NCBI GenBank assembly: GCA_964441285.1
Contig: CAYTUK010000012.1
Coordinates: forward strand, 12,472-76,471
Length of the DNA stretch: 64,000 nt
Origin: S010-25 sp964441285
GTDB taxonomy: Bacteria > Pseudomonadota > Gammaproteobacteria > SZUA-229
Direction of reading: 5' to 3'
The position numbers and the translations under genes are program-made. This document shows, in pieces, positions 9,024-17,228 of the stretch (positions are counted from its first letter, which is position 1; every line of letters begins with the position of its first letter). Under the pieces are notes generated by a model. It saw only the letters and a list, made by a program, of their open reading frames with translations. It searched no databases and had not been told where the DNA came from.

Positions 9024-9437
9024 GTGTTACAACCAAAGCGCACTAAATTTCGCAAAATGTTTAAGGGTAAGAACCGAGGTCTTGCTCAGACCGGAAATAA
9101 AGTTAGTTTCGGTGAGTTTGGATTAAAAGCAACTGAGCGCGGTCGTGTTTCTGCACGTCAGATCGAGGCTGCCCGACGAGCAATGACTCGTCATGTAAAA
9201 CGTAATGGTAAAATCTGGATTCGAATTTTCCCTGATGTGCCTATCTCGAGTAAACCACTGGAAGTGCGTATGGGTAAAGGTAAGGGTAATGTTGATTACT
9301 GGGTATCTAAAGTTCAGCCTGGTACGGTATTGTATGAGATAGAAGGTGTGTCAGAAGAACTGGCGCGAGAAGCTTTTAATCTTGCTGCGGCAAAATTACC
9401 TGTTAAAACAATTTTTGTTACACGTGCGGTGATGTAA
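9024..9437 (+). CDS. rplP: 50S ribosomal protein L16
   Basis: L16 organises the A-site side of the 50S subunit. The 137-residue product starts at GTG as MLQPKRTKFRKMFKGKNRG and has RMGKGKGNVDYWV and the C-terminal ARRAMTRHVKR region typical of the family. GAGGAAT lies upstream as ribosome-binding site. Its stop codon is immediately followed by the rpmC start. Confidence 0.97.
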   Translation: MLQPKRTKFRKMFKGKNRGLAQTGNKVSFGEFGLKATERGRVSARQIEAARRAMTRHVKRNGKIWIRIFPDVPISSKPLEVRMGKGKGNVDYWVSKVQPGTVLYEIEGVSEELAREAFNLAAAKLPVKTIFVTRAVM

Positions 9438-9650
9438 ATGGCGACGGCTAAAGAATATAGAGAAATGTCTGAAAAAGACCTTGGCGAAGAATTATTAAAC
9501 CTGCGTCGTGAGCAGTTTAATTTACGTATGCAATTGGGATCGGGCAATATGCCTAAGAACCATCGTTTTAGTAATGTTCGACATGATATTGCGCGTATAA
9601 AAACAGTCATGTCTGAGAATACGCAGACAAATACAAAAGGTAATGCATAA
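9438..9650 (+). CDS. rpmC: 50S ribosomal protein L29
   Basis: L29 is a small two-helix protein at the tunnel exit. The 70-residue product has the conserved LREEQFNLRMQ-like helix (LLNLRREQFNLRMQLGSG) and the KNHRFSNVRHDIARIKTVM second helix. It starts directly at the rplP stop and its last base overlaps the rpsQ start (TAATG). It is slightly longer than the E. coli protein (63 residues). Confidence 0.95.
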   Translation: MATAKEYREMSEKDLGEELLNLRREQFNLRMQLGSGNMPKNHRFSNVRHDIARIKTVMSENTQTNTKGNA

Positions 9651-9949
9651 TGTCTGATGAAGAAATGGCTAAGGAGCAGGTGTCTGCAACGAATGAGAGC
9701 AAGCAACGGTCACTCACCGGGGTTGTAACCAGTAGTGCAGGGGATAAGTCTGCAACCATTACTATAGAACGTCGTATTAAGCATCCGCTCTATGGTAAAT
9801 ATATAAAGCGTTCTACCAAGTTACGGGTGCACGACGAAAAAAACGAATGTAATCAGGGTGATACTGTTGTTGTTGAGCAATGTCGTCCGATGTCAAAAAC
9901 TAAATCATGGCGGCTTGTGAAAGTTGTCGTCAAAGCTGCTGAGCTTTAA
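9650..9949 (+). CDS. rpsQ: 30S ribosomal protein S17
   Basis: S17 binds 16S rRNA helices in the 30S body. The conserved OB-fold core (LTGVVTSSAGDKSATITIERR to KTKSWRLVKVV) begins near residue 22. The 99-residue product has about 12-15 more N-terminal residues than the E. coli protein (84). The chosen ATG overlaps the rpmC stop (TAATG), which favours coupling; an ATG five codons later at 9665 would give a 94-residue protein and cannot be excluded. Confidence 0.95.
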   Translation: MSDEEMAKEQVSATNESKQRSLTGVVTSSAGDKSATITIERRIKHPLYGKYIKRSTKLRVHDEKNECNQGDTVVVEQCRPMSKTKSWRLVKVVVKAAEL

Positions 9950-9964
9950 AAGTAGGAATAACTC

Positions 9965-10333
9965 ATGATTCAAATGCAAACAATTTTAAATGCAGCGGAT
10001 AATAGTGGTGCACGCAGCATGATGTGCATAAAAGTACTGGGTGGCTCACATCGTCGTTACGCTGCTGTTGGGGATGTGATTAAAGTCAGCATCAAAGATG
10101 CTATCCCACGCGGTAAAGTGAAAAAAGGTGAAGTTTATAATGCCGTTGTAGTACGAACTAGAAAAGGTGTTCGCCGTGCGGACGGTTCAACCATTCGTTT
10201 TGATGGTAATGCGGCGGTAATTTTAAATGCTTCTCTACAACCAGTTGGTACCCGCATATTTGGTCCTGTTACACGCGAGTTGCGGACACAGAATTTTATG
10301 AAGATTGTCTCACTTGCTCCAGAAGTTTTGTAA
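9965..10333 (+). CDS. rplN: 50S ribosomal protein L14
   Basis: L14 forms inter-subunit bridge B8. The 122-residue product starts MIQMQTILNAADNSGARSMMCIKVLGGS and ends with the conserved MKIVSLAPEVL, exactly the family length. TAGGAATAAC upstream is the ribosome-binding site. It is the first gene of the classical spc operon; the gap after rpsQ is only 15 bp, so no separate promoter is evident. Confidence 0.98.
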   Translation: MIQMQTILNAADNSGARSMMCIKVLGGSHRRYAAVGDVIKVSIKDAIPRGKVKKGEVYNAVVVRTRKGVRRADGSTIRFDGNAAVILNASLQPVGTRIFGPVTRELRTQNFMKIVSLAPEVL

Positions 10334-10345
10334 AGGTAAAGCAAT

Positions 10346-10660
10346 ATGAAACGTATTAAACAGGGTGATCAGGTTATCGTCATTGCAGGCAAGGACAAAG
10401 GGCGTCAAGGGACAGTTCTTAATGTTACTGATATCAGTGTTGTTGTTGAAGCGGTAAATATGGTCAAGAAACACACGAAGGCGAATCCTTCTGCTGGTGT
10501 AGAGGGCGGTATTATTGAAAAAGTAATGCCAATGGCTATTTCGAATGTCATGTTATTTAACTCAGTGAGTAATAAAGGTGACAGAGTGGGCTTCAAAAAT
10601 TTGGAAGATGGTCGCAAAGTGCGTTACTTTAAATCCAACGGCGAAGTTGTGGACGCTTAA
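10346..10660 (+). CDS. rplX: 50S ribosomal protein L24
   Basis: L24 starts 50S assembly at the 5' end of 23S rRNA. The 104-residue product has the KOW motif (KRIKQGDQVIVIAGKDKGRQGTV) at its N-terminus and the conserved VNMVKKHTKANP and GGIIEKVMPMAISNVMLFN stretches. AAAGGTAAAG precedes ATG. It is 12 bp before rplE. Confidence 0.97.
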   Translation: MKRIKQGDQVIVIAGKDKGRQGTVLNVTDISVVVEAVNMVKKHTKANPSAGVEGGIIEKVMPMAISNVMLFNSVSNKGDRVGFKNLEDGRKVRYFKSNGEVVDA

Positions 10661-10672
10661 AGGTTATTTGTC

Positions 10673-11221
10673 ATGGCAAGATTAGAAAAATATTACCGCG
10701 ATACGATTGTAAAAAATCTTATGAAAACTGGCGCATTTAAAAATGTAATGGATGTGCCTCGCATCACCAAAATCACGCTCAATATGGGCTTAGGCGAAGC
10801 AATCGGTGACAAGAAAGTTCTGGAAAATGCATTATCTGATATGGGTAAAATAGCGGGGCAGCAAGCGGTTACAACGCTGGCGCGCAAATCAGTCGCTTCG
10901 TTTAAAGTCCGAGATGGTTATCCTATCGGATGCAAAGTGACTTTACGTAGCAAGCAGATGTATGAGTTTCTGGATCGCTTAATATCAATATCAGTCCCGC
11001 GTATTCGTGATTTTCGTGGACTCAATCCGAAGTCTTTTGATGGCCGTGGTAATTACAACATGGGTGTGAGAGAGCAGATTATATTTCCAGAAATTGATTT
11101 TGAAAAAATTGATACTATCCGTGGCATGGATATTTGCATAACCACCACTGCACGTGATAACGAGGGTGGTCTGGCATTATTAAAAGAGTTTAATTTCCCA
11201 TTTAAGGGCAGTAATAAATAG
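10673..11221 (+). CDS. rplE: 50S ribosomal protein L5
   Basis: L5 binds 5S rRNA and contacts the 30S head. The 182-residue product starts MARLEKYYRDTIVKNLM and has TKITLNMGLGEA, GYPIGCKVTLR and the C-terminal MDICITTTARDNEGGLALL stretch. It is close to the E. coli length of 179. The rpsN start follows after one base. Confidence 0.98.
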   Translation: MARLEKYYRDTIVKNLMKTGAFKNVMDVPRITKITLNMGLGEAIGDKKVLENALSDMGKIAGQQAVTTLARKSVASFKVRDGYPIGCKVTLRSKQMYEFLDRLISISVPRIRDFRGLNPKSFDGRGNYNMGVREQIIFPEIDFEKIDTIRGMDICITTTARDNEGGLALLKEFNFPFKGSNK

Positions 11222-11222
11222 T

Positions 11223-11528
11223 ATGGCTAAGAATTCAATGATTGCACGTGAGTACAAACGTACGCGTTTGGTGAAACAGTATGCTGCAAAGCGCGCTGAA
11301 TACAAAGCGGTATTGCTTGATCAAAATGCAGATTTTGATGAAAAGATGGAAGCGCAAAGAAAACTACAAACACTTCCGCGTGATTCATGTAAAGCAAGAC
11401 AGCGTAATCGTTGCCGTATTACCGGTCGACCACATGGTGTGTACCGTAAATTTGGGCTATGCAGAAATAAATTACGCGAAGCGGCAATGCGCGGTGATAT
11501 TCCAGGCCTGGTTAAGGCTAGCTGGTAG
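11223..11528 (+). CDS. rpsN: 30S ribosomal protein S14 (zinc-free form)
   Basis: S14 is a 30S head protein. The 101-residue product is the long form, with SCKARQRNRCRITGRPHGVYRKFGLCR and REAAMRGDIPGLVKASW at the C-terminus. It lacks the two CxxC pairs of the short zinc-binding form, so it does not depend on zinc. It starts one base after rplE. Confidence 0.97.
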   Translation: MAKNSMIAREYKRTRLVKQYAAKRAEYKAVLLDQNADFDEKMEAQRKLQTLPRDSCKARQRNRCRITGRPHGVYRKFGLCRNKLREAAMRGDIPGLVKASW

Positions 11529-11540
11529 GAGAATTTTGTT

Positions 11541-11930
11541 ATGATGACAGACCCAATAGCAGATATGCTTACTCGAATTCGAAATGCACAGGCGGCGTCA
11601 AAATTTGATGTTTCCATGCCCTCATCGAAGTTAAAAATAGCTATCGCAAAAGTTTTAAAAGATGAAGGTTATATCACTGAATACAGCTCGGATGATGTGG
11701 CTAAACCAACCTTAACTGTTGTCCTTAAATATTATGAAGGCCAACCTGTTATTGATGAAATAAAGCGTATTAGCCGTCCCGGCTTGCGTATTTATAGAAA
11801 CAAGGATGAGTTGCCAAAAATTTTAAACGGTATGGGCGTTGCGATTATCTCAACTTCAGCTGGTGTGATGACTGATCGTCAGGCACGACAGGCGGGACGC
11901 GGTGGTGAAATCCTCTGCACTGTAGAATAG
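11541..11930 (+). CDS. rpsH: 30S ribosomal protein S8
   Basis: S8 is a central 30S assembly protein and in E. coli the repressor of the spc operon. The 129-residue product begins MMTDPIADMLTRIRNAQ and ends with the conserved GVMTDRQARQAGRGGEILCTV. AGGAG at 11527-11531 is 9 nt from the first ATG and 12 nt from the second (11544), so the first was kept. It is followed by rplF after 37 bp. Confidence 0.97.
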   Translation: MMTDPIADMLTRIRNAQAASKFDVSMPSSKLKIAIAKVLKDEGYITEYSSDDVAKPTLTVVLKYYEGQPVIDEIKRISRPGLRIYRNKDELPKILNGMGVAIISTSAGVMTDRQARQAGRGGEILCTVE

Positions 11931-11967
11931 ACCCTTATATTTATTAGATTTAAAGTAGAGAAAACCA

Positions 11968-12501
11968 ATGTCCCGTATAGCTAAAAAACCTGTCGTTATT
12001 ATTGACGGCGTCGAAGTGAATATCAGCGGTCAGTCAATTACTGCGAAAGGTAAGCTTGGTAGTTTATCGCTTAAAGTTCATGGGACTGTGAAAGTAACAC
12101 AGGATAACGGCGCGCTTAACTTTGCCCCGGTAAAACCGTCAAAAACCAGTTTTGCAATGGCGGGAACGATGCGTTCTTTAGCGCATAATATGGTGCAGGG
12201 TGTGTCCGAAGGTTTTAGCCGAAGTTTACAGCTTGTCGGTGTGGGTTATAGAGCGCAAGTGAAAGGGAATCGGCTTGATCTATCTCTAGGTTTTTCACAT
12301 CCCGTACAATATACAGTACCTGAAGGCATTTCTATTGAAACACCGAGTCAGACCGAGATTTTTGTAAAAGGAATTGATAAGCAAAGTGTTGGCCAGGTTT
12401 GCGCTGAAATACGTGCTTACCGACCACCGGAGCCTTATAAAGGTAAAGGTATTAGATATTCTGATGAACGAGTGATACGTAAAGAAGCTAAGAAAAAATA
12501 G
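11968..12501 (+). CDS. rplF: 50S ribosomal protein L6
   Basis: L6 lies at the factor-binding site beside the stalk. The 177-residue product starts MSRIAKKPVVIIDGVEVNI and has the duplicated fold ending RAYRPPEPYKGKGIRYSDE, the signature segment near residues 150-170, then EAKKK. Length equals the family norm. It is 42 bp before rplR. Confidence 0.98.
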   Translation: MSRIAKKPVVIIDGVEVNISGQSITAKGKLGSLSLKVHGTVKVTQDNGALNFAPVKPSKTSFAMAGTMRSLAHNMVQGVSEGFSRSLQLVGVGYRAQVKGNRLDLSLGFSHPVQYTVPEGISIETPSQTEIFVKGIDKQSVGQVCAEIRAYRPPEPYKGKGIRYSDERVIRKEAKKK

Positions 12502-12543
12502 TTCAGTAACTATAGCGACACATATAAGAGACAGGTTACAACA

Positions 12544-12900
12544 ATGTTATCTAAAAAAAGTAATAGACTACGCAGGGCGAAGCGGACACGCGCGAAAATA
12601 TCCGAGCTTGGTTCTTATCGTTTAAGTGTGCACCGTACACCAAAACATATCTATGCTCAGGTCATATCCCCTGATGGTAGCACCGTTATTGCTGCTGCAT
12701 CAACGCTGCAAAAGGCAATAGCCACAGATTCAAAATATACGGGTAATGTTAATGCAGCCTCTCTAGTTGGAAAAGTGATTGCTGAAAAGTCGAAACTAGC
12801 TGGCATCACTACAGTTGCATTTGATCGTTCGGGGTTTCGTTATCATGGTCGTGTAAAGGCGCTAGCAGAATCAGCGCGTGAAAACGGGTTGCAGTTTTAG
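12544..12900 (+). CDS. rplR: 50S ribosomal protein L18
   Basis: L18 binds 5S rRNA together with L5. The 118-residue product has the arginine-rich N-terminus (NRLRRAKRTRAKI), LSVHRTPKHIYAQVI and the C-terminal TTVAFDRSGFRYHGRVKALAESARENGL. Length is normal. The gap to rpsE is 60 bp. Confidence 0.97.
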   Translation: MLSKKSNRLRRAKRTRAKISELGSYRLSVHRTPKHIYAQVISPDGSTVIAAASTLQKAIATDSKYTGNVNAASLVGKVIAEKSKLAGITTVAFDRSGFRYHGRVKALAESARENGLQF

Positions 12901-12960
12901 ACCGTAATTCATGAATAGACAGACTACATTTTAATTGTTTTTTAAGAATAGGTTTCAGGT

Positions 12961-13467
12961 ATGGCACAAGCAGAATTACCACAGGTTAAAGATGACTACA
13001 TTGAAAAACTGGTTGCGGTTAATCGTGTAGCCAAAGTCGTTAAAGGTGGTCGTCAGTTTGGTTTTACAGCATTAACGGTAGTTGGTGATGGAAACGGTAA
13101 AATTGGTTTTGGTTATGGCAAGGCCAAAGAAGTACCGCTTGCTATCCAGAAGGCAATGGATAAAGCCCGCAAGAATATGTGCAGCATAAATCTTAAAGGT
13201 GATACTTTGCATCATTCATTAACAGGTATCCATGGTGCGGCGAATGTGTATATGCAGCCGGCCTCAGATGGTACAGGCATTATTGCCGGTGGTGCGATGC
13301 GCGCAGTTTTCGAAGCCGTTGGCATCAAAAATGTTCTGGCAAAAATAAATGGTACACGTAATCCGGTTAACGTTGTACGTGCAACAATTAATGGTCTAAC
13401 TTCGATGTCTTCGCCTGGTTACGTTGCTGCAAAACGTGGTAAGACAGTTGAAGAAATATTAGGTTAA
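12961..13467 (+). CDS. rpsE: 30S ribosomal protein S5
   Basis: S5 controls decoding fidelity and the mRNA entry channel. The 168-residue product has VNRVAKVVKGGRQFGFTALT and VGDGNGKIGFGYGKAKEVP, the double-stranded RNA-binding fold, then the conserved GTGIIAGGAMRAVFEAVGI. TTTCAGGT upstream is the ribosome-binding site. The rpmD start follows after 11 bp. Confidence 0.98.
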   Translation: MAQAELPQVKDDYIEKLVAVNRVAKVVKGGRQFGFTALTVVGDGNGKIGFGYGKAKEVPLAIQKAMDKARKNMCSINLKGDTLHHSLTGIHGAANVYMQPASDGTGIIAGGAMRAVFEAVGIKNVLAKINGTRNPVNVVRATINGLTSMSSPGYVAAKRGKTVEEILG

Positions 13468-13478
13468 GGTTACAGGTC

Positions 13479-13664
13479 ATGGCAAGTAAAGAATTTAAAG
13501 TTACGCTAACAAAAAGTCTTATTGGTCGTCTCAAGTCGCACAAAGCCTGTGCCCGAGGTCTTGGCCTTTTGCGGACACATCACACTGTTATGGTTCGGGA
13601 CACCCCTGAAAATCGCGGTATGATCAATAAAATTTCATATATGCTTAATATTGAAGAAGTCTAG
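13479..13664 (+). CDS. rpmD: 50S ribosomal protein L30
   Basis: L30 is a small 50S protein. The 61-residue product has the signature KVTLTKSLIGRLKSHKACARGLGL and the TVMVRDTPENRGMINKISYML stretch typical of the family. It begins 11 bp after rpsE behind an ACAGGT ribosome-binding site and ends where the rplO reading frame opens. Confidence 0.96.
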   Translation: MASKEFKVTLTKSLIGRLKSHKACARGLGLLRTHHTVMVRDTPENRGMINKISYMLNIEEV

Positions 13665-13679
13665 ATGATGGAAAATAAT

Positions 13680-14114
13680 ATGCAACTAAATACTCTTCAT
13701 CCTGCTGCTGGCAGTAAGAAAAATGGCAAGCGTGTCGGTCGTGGTATCGGCTCAGGTCTGGGTAAAACCTGTGGCCGTGGTCATAAAGGTCAAAAATCGC
13801 GCTCCGGCGGGTTTACTAAGGTGGGTTTTGAAGGCGGTCAAATGCCTTTGCAACGCCGCTTGCCTAAAGTTGGTTTTTCATCACGCAAACTTAAGTTATC
13901 AGCAGAGATTCGACTTCATGAGCTTGCCGGTATAAGTAGTGAGGTTATCGATATACAGGTATTAATTACGGCTAATCTTGTCCCTGCTTACACGCTAAAA
14001 GCGAAGGTTATTGCTTCAGGTGAAATTAATGCTGCTGTTAAACTAAAAGGTATCTCAGTTACGCCAGGTGCACGTACTGCGATTGAAGCTGCAGGTGGAA
14101 GTATTGAGGGTTAA
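13680..14114 (+). CDS. rplO: 50S ribosomal protein L15
   Basis: L15 is a late 50S assembly protein. From the third possible ATG (13680) the product is 144 residues, MQLNTLHPAAGSKKNGKRVG onward, the exact E. coli length and N-terminal pattern, with GGA 8 nt upstream. Upstream ATGs at 13665 and 13668 would add five residues (MMENN) and directly abut the rpmD stop, so a longer form is possible. The glycine-rich RGIGSGLGKTCGRGHKGQ segment is the family hallmark. Confidence 0.96.
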   Translation: MQLNTLHPAAGSKKNGKRVGRGIGSGLGKTCGRGHKGQKSRSGGFTKVGFEGGQMPLQRRLPKVGFSSRKLKLSAEIRLHELAGISSEVIDIQVLITANLVPAYTLKAKVIASGEINAAVKLKGISVTPGARTAIEAAGGSIEG

Positions 14115-14156
14115 TTTCCTTAATAATAAGCGCATGGTGAATGGTAGTAACTAATT

Positions 14157-15461
14157 ATGGCAGCAGGTAATTTCACAGAGCTAAAGAAGCGTTTACTCTT
14201 CGTGCTTGGCGCGTTGATTGTATTCAGAATTGGCACTTTTATACCTGTGCCTGGTGTTGATCCGGCTGTGCTATCAGTCCTGTTTGATCAGCAAAAAGGC
14301 AGTATTTTAGGCGTATTTAATATGTTCTCAGGTGGTGCATTGAGTCGTATGTCAGTGTTTGCACTGGGTATTATGCCTTATATTTCAGCATCAATTATAA
14401 TGCAGTTACTAGCAGTGACGGTGCCTTCGCTTGAGCAATTAAAAAAAGAAGGGGAAATTGGTCGGCGTAAAATATCAATGTATACACGTTATTTTGCGTT
14501 GGTACTTGCTACTTTCCAGTCTATTGGTATTGCTATTGCACTGGAAAGTCAGTCAGTTCAGTCAACTTCACTGGTTATGAATCCAGGCATAAGTTTCGTT
14601 TTTACCGCATCGATTACATTGGTGACGGGTACCATGTTCCTCATGTGGCTGGGTGAACAGGTGACTGAAAGAGGTATCGGAAATGGTATTTCGTTGATTA
14701 TTTTTGCCGGCATTGTTTCTGGTTTGCCGCGTGCTATTGGTGGTACGCTGGAGCTGGTTAGGACCGGCGAATTGCATACTCTGGCAACATTGTTTTTGTT
14801 TGTACTGGCGATTGCGGTAACCGCTTTTGTTGTTTTTGTTGAACGCGGTCAAAGAAGGATTACGGTTAATTATGCTAAAAAGCAGATGGGCAGGAAGCAA
14901 TATCAGGCACAGAGCAGTCACTTACCACTAAAATTAAATATGGCGGGTGTTATTCCACCTATATTCGCTTCAAGTATTATTCTGTTTCCAGCCACAATGG
15001 CAAGCTGGTTTGGGCAATCGAATGGTATGGAGTGGTTGCAAAATGTTGCAAGTAAGCTGTCGCCAGGTCAACCAATTTATATTATTCTGTTTTCTATCGC
15101 GATTGTGTTTTTCTGCTTCTTTTATACGGCATTACAGTTTAATGCGCGAGATACCGCCGATAACCTGAAACGTTCAGGCGCTTTTATTCCTGGAATACGT
15201 CCAGGTGAGCAAACGGCAAAGTATATCGATAAGGTAATGACACGGCTGACACTGGTTGGTGCATTTTATATCACTTTAGTATGTTTATTACCTGAATTTT
15301 TGATTTTGTACTGGCATGTTCCTTTTTACTTCGGCGGGACTTCATTGTTGATTATCGTTGTCGTAGTAATGGATTTTATGGCTCAGATCCAGTCGCACCT
15401 TATGTCGCATCAGTATGAAGGCATAATGAAAAAAGCTAACCTTGAAGGGTATAAGCACTAA
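14157..15461 (+). CDS. secY: Preprotein translocase subunit SecY
   Basis: SecY is the membrane channel of the Sec translocon, with SecE and SecG. The 434-residue protein shows ten hydrophobic segments, the conserved RIGTFIPVPGVDP near residue 22, the plug region after GGALSRMSVFALGIMPYISASIIMQLL, and the cytoplasmic loop FNARDTADNLKRSGAFIPGIRPG near residue 330 that contacts SecA. Length is normal. As in other gammaproteobacteria it sits in the spc operon between rplO and rpmJ. Confidence 0.98.
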   Translation: MAAGNFTELKKRLLFVLGALIVFRIGTFIPVPGVDPAVLSVLFDQQKGSILGVFNMFSGGALSRMSVFALGIMPYISASIIMQLLAVTVPSLEQLKKEGEIGRRKISMYTRYFALVLATFQSIGIAIALESQSVQSTSLVMNPGISFVFTASITLVTGTMFLMWLGEQVTERGIGNGISLIIFAGIVSGLPRAIGGTLELVRTGELHTLATLFLFVLAIAVTAFVVFVERGQRRITVNYAKKQMGRKQYQAQSSHLPLKLNMAGVIPPIFASSIILFPATMASWFGQSNGMEWLQNVASKLSPGQPIYIILFSIAIVFFCFFYTALQFNARDTADNLKRSGAFIPGIRPGEQTAKYIDKVMTRLTLVGAFYITLVCLLPEFLILYWHVPFYFGGTSLLIIVVVVMDFMAQIQSHLMSHQYEGIMKKANLEGYKH

Positions 15462-15513
15462 TTTACCCTATAAACCAAATTGTTAAACGGTTGAATTAAC
15501 AGGAACAAGAAAA

Positions 15514-15627
15514 ATGAAAGTTCGTGCTTCGATTAAAAAAATGTGTAGGAATTGTAAAATCATCAAGCGTAAAGGCATTTTGCGTGTGATCTGCACAGAC
15601 CCTCGCCATAAGCAGCGTCAAGGTTAG
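15514..15627 (+). CDS. rpmJ: 50S ribosomal protein L36
   Basis: This 37-residue gene begins at ATG 15514 and ends at TAG 15625-15627. The product starts MKVRASIKKMCRNCKIIKRK and continues GILRVICTDPRHKQRQG. It keeps the CxxC...C...H zinc ribbon (Cys11, Cys14, Cys27 and His32), so it is the zinc-binding form. CAGGAACA is the ribosome-binding site. It is the last spc-operon gene, 52 bp after secY. Confidence 0.95.
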   Translation: MKVRASIKKMCRNCKIIKRKGILRVICTDPRHKQRQG

Positions 15628-15659
15628 AGTCGCACAAAGACAGTTTTTTTGGCTACCTC

Positions 15660-15688
15660 TTGATAAAAAACTTTATTATTTGTAAAAT
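15660..15688 (+). promoter_or_regulatory. Sigma-70 promoter for the alpha operon
   Basis: TTGATA (5 of 6) at 15660-15665 and TAAAAT (5 of 6) at 15683-15688 are separated by exactly 17 bp, a near-ideal sigma-70 promoter. It lies in the 94-bp gap between rpmJ and rpsM. Transcription would start near 15695, giving a leader of under 30 nt that begins close to a small CGCG/CGCG inverted repeat (15691-15694 with 15701-15704). The visible leader looks too short for the E. coli-type S4-binding pseudoknot. Confidence 0.65.
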
Positions 15689-15721
15689 CACGCGCTTTGT
15701 CGCGCAAACACGGTATTAAAA

Positions 15722-16078
15722 ATGGCTCGAATTGCAGGTATAAACATACCACCAAATAAACACACTGTTATTGGCTTAAGGCATATATATGGTGTGGGAC
15801 AGACGCGTGCAAAACAAATTTGTGCGGCAACTGGTATTAGTGAAGATGTGAAAATTGGTCAGTTGTCAGAAGATCAGCTTGAAACATTGCGTACCGAGGT
15901 GGGTAAATTCTCCGTAGAGGGCGATTTACGCCGTGAAGTATCAATGAGCATTAAACGTCTGATGGATCTTGGTTGTTATCGTGGTATTCGTCATCGTCGA
16001 GGGTTGCCTCTGCGTGGACAGCGTACTAAAACCAATGCCCGTACGCGGAAGGGGCCACGTCGGCCTATAACGCGATAA
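15722..16078 (+). CDS. rpsM: 30S ribosomal protein S13
   Basis: S13 forms bridges from the 30S head to the 50S subunit. The 118-residue product starts MARIAGINIPPNKHTVIGL and has the helix-two-turn-helix segment, then YRGIRHRRGLPLRGQRTKTNARTRKG at the C-terminus. It is the first gene of the alpha operon. The gap to rpsK is 119 bp, long for this operon, with no feature I could recognise in it. Confidence 0.98.
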   Translation: MARIAGINIPPNKHTVIGLRHIYGVGQTRAKQICAATGISEDVKIGQLSEDQLETLRTEVGKFSVEGDLRREVSMSIKRLMDLGCYRGIRHRRGLPLRGQRTKTNARTRKGPRRPITR

Positions 16079-16197
16079 AATTTTAAGCGATTTAGTCACA
16101 ACTGTTGTTGTAATGCAGGCGGTAGAGTTTTAGGCAGTAAATTTTAGATAGTTAGTTGTTCACTTAATAATATTAGAAACAAACATAGAGTAATTAC

Positions 16198-16581
16198 ATG
16201 GCTGGTCCAGAAACAAAGAAAAAGGTTAAACGCGCAGTTATTGATGGTGTTGCACACATCTATGCGACTTTCAATAATACCATCGTTACGATAACAGACC
16301 GTCAGGGTAATACACTGGCCTGGGCGACTTCTGGTGGTTCAGGTTTTCGCGGCTCACGTAAAAGTACACCTTTTGCTGCACAGGTGGCAGCTGAACGTGC
16401 TGGTGCCCGTGCTAAAGACTATGGCATGAAAAATATTGAAGTGTTAGTTCGTGGGCCCGGTCCGGGTAGAGAGTCGGCGGTGCGCTCACTCAATAACATA
16501 GGCTTTAAAATTACAAATATTACTGATGTAACACCTATTCCTCATAATGGTTGTCGCCCTCCTAAAAGACGCCGTGTGTAA
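16198..16581 (+). CDS. rpsK: 30S ribosomal protein S11
   Basis: S11 lies on the 30S platform near the mRNA exit. The 127-residue product has AHIYATFNNTIVTITD, the GFRGSRKSTPFAAQ core and the invariant TPIPHNGCRPPKRRRV C-terminus. ATAGAGTAA upstream is the ribosome-binding site. It is 11 bp before rpsD. Confidence 0.98.
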   Translation: MAGPETKKKVKRAVIDGVAHIYATFNNTIVTITDRQGNTLAWATSGGSGFRGSRKSTPFAAQVAAERAGARAKDYGMKNIEVLVRGPGPGRESAVRSLNNIGFKITNITDVTPIPHNGCRPPKRRRV

Positions 16582-16592
16582 GAGATAAAATA

Positions 16593-17213
16593 ATGGCTAA
16601 ATATACAGGACCAAAATGTAAACTCAGTCGTCGTGAAGGCGTTGACCTTGAATTAAAATCTTCGCTGCGCCCGTTAGACAGTAAATGTAAACTTGATCAG
16701 GTGCCAGGGCAGCACGGTGCAAGGCGTACACGCCTGTCTGATTATGCGCTGCAGTTACGCGAAAAACAAAAAGTTCGCCGTATTTATGGCGTTCTGGAAA
16801 AGCAATTCCGTAATTATTATAAAGCGGCCGCACGTATCAAAGGTTCTACGGGCGAAAACTTACTTCAATTATTAGAGCGCCGCCTTGATAATGTCGTTTA
16901 TCGATCAGGTTTTGGTGCAACCCGTGCAGAAGCACGGCAAATCGTTAATCACAAATGTATACTGGTCAATAGCAAGGTGGTAAATATTGCTTCCTACCAG
17001 GTTCGTGAAAACGATGTCATTTCAATTCGTGAAAAAGCAAAAAAGCAGACACGCATTGCCGATTCTATCAATATGGCCAAGCAAAAGGGCATTGTTGAAT
17101 GGATTGCTCTGGACGATAGCAAGTTGGAGGCTATCTATAAAAATGTACCAGAACGTGCTGACTTGCCAGCGGATATCAACGAACAGTTGATTGTCGAACT
17201 TTATTCCAAATAG
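16593..17213 (+). CDS. rpsD: 30S ribosomal protein S4
   Basis: S4 nucleates 30S assembly and in E. coli represses the alpha operon. The 206-residue product begins MAKYTGPKCKLSRREGVDL and has the S4 RNA-binding motif (RLDNVVYRSGFGATRAEARQIVNHKCILVN) around residues 92-123. Length is the family norm. Its stop is 15 bp before rpoA. Confidence 0.98.
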   Translation: MAKYTGPKCKLSRREGVDLELKSSLRPLDSKCKLDQVPGQHGARRTRLSDYALQLREKQKVRRIYGVLEKQFRNYYKAAARIKGSTGENLLQLLERRLDNVVYRSGFGATRAEARQIVNHKCILVNSKVVNIASYQVRENDVISIREKAKKQTRIADSINMAKQKGIVEWIALDDSKLEAIYKNVPERADLPADINEQLIVELYSK

Positions 17214-17228
17214 GGGAGCCATACCAGA

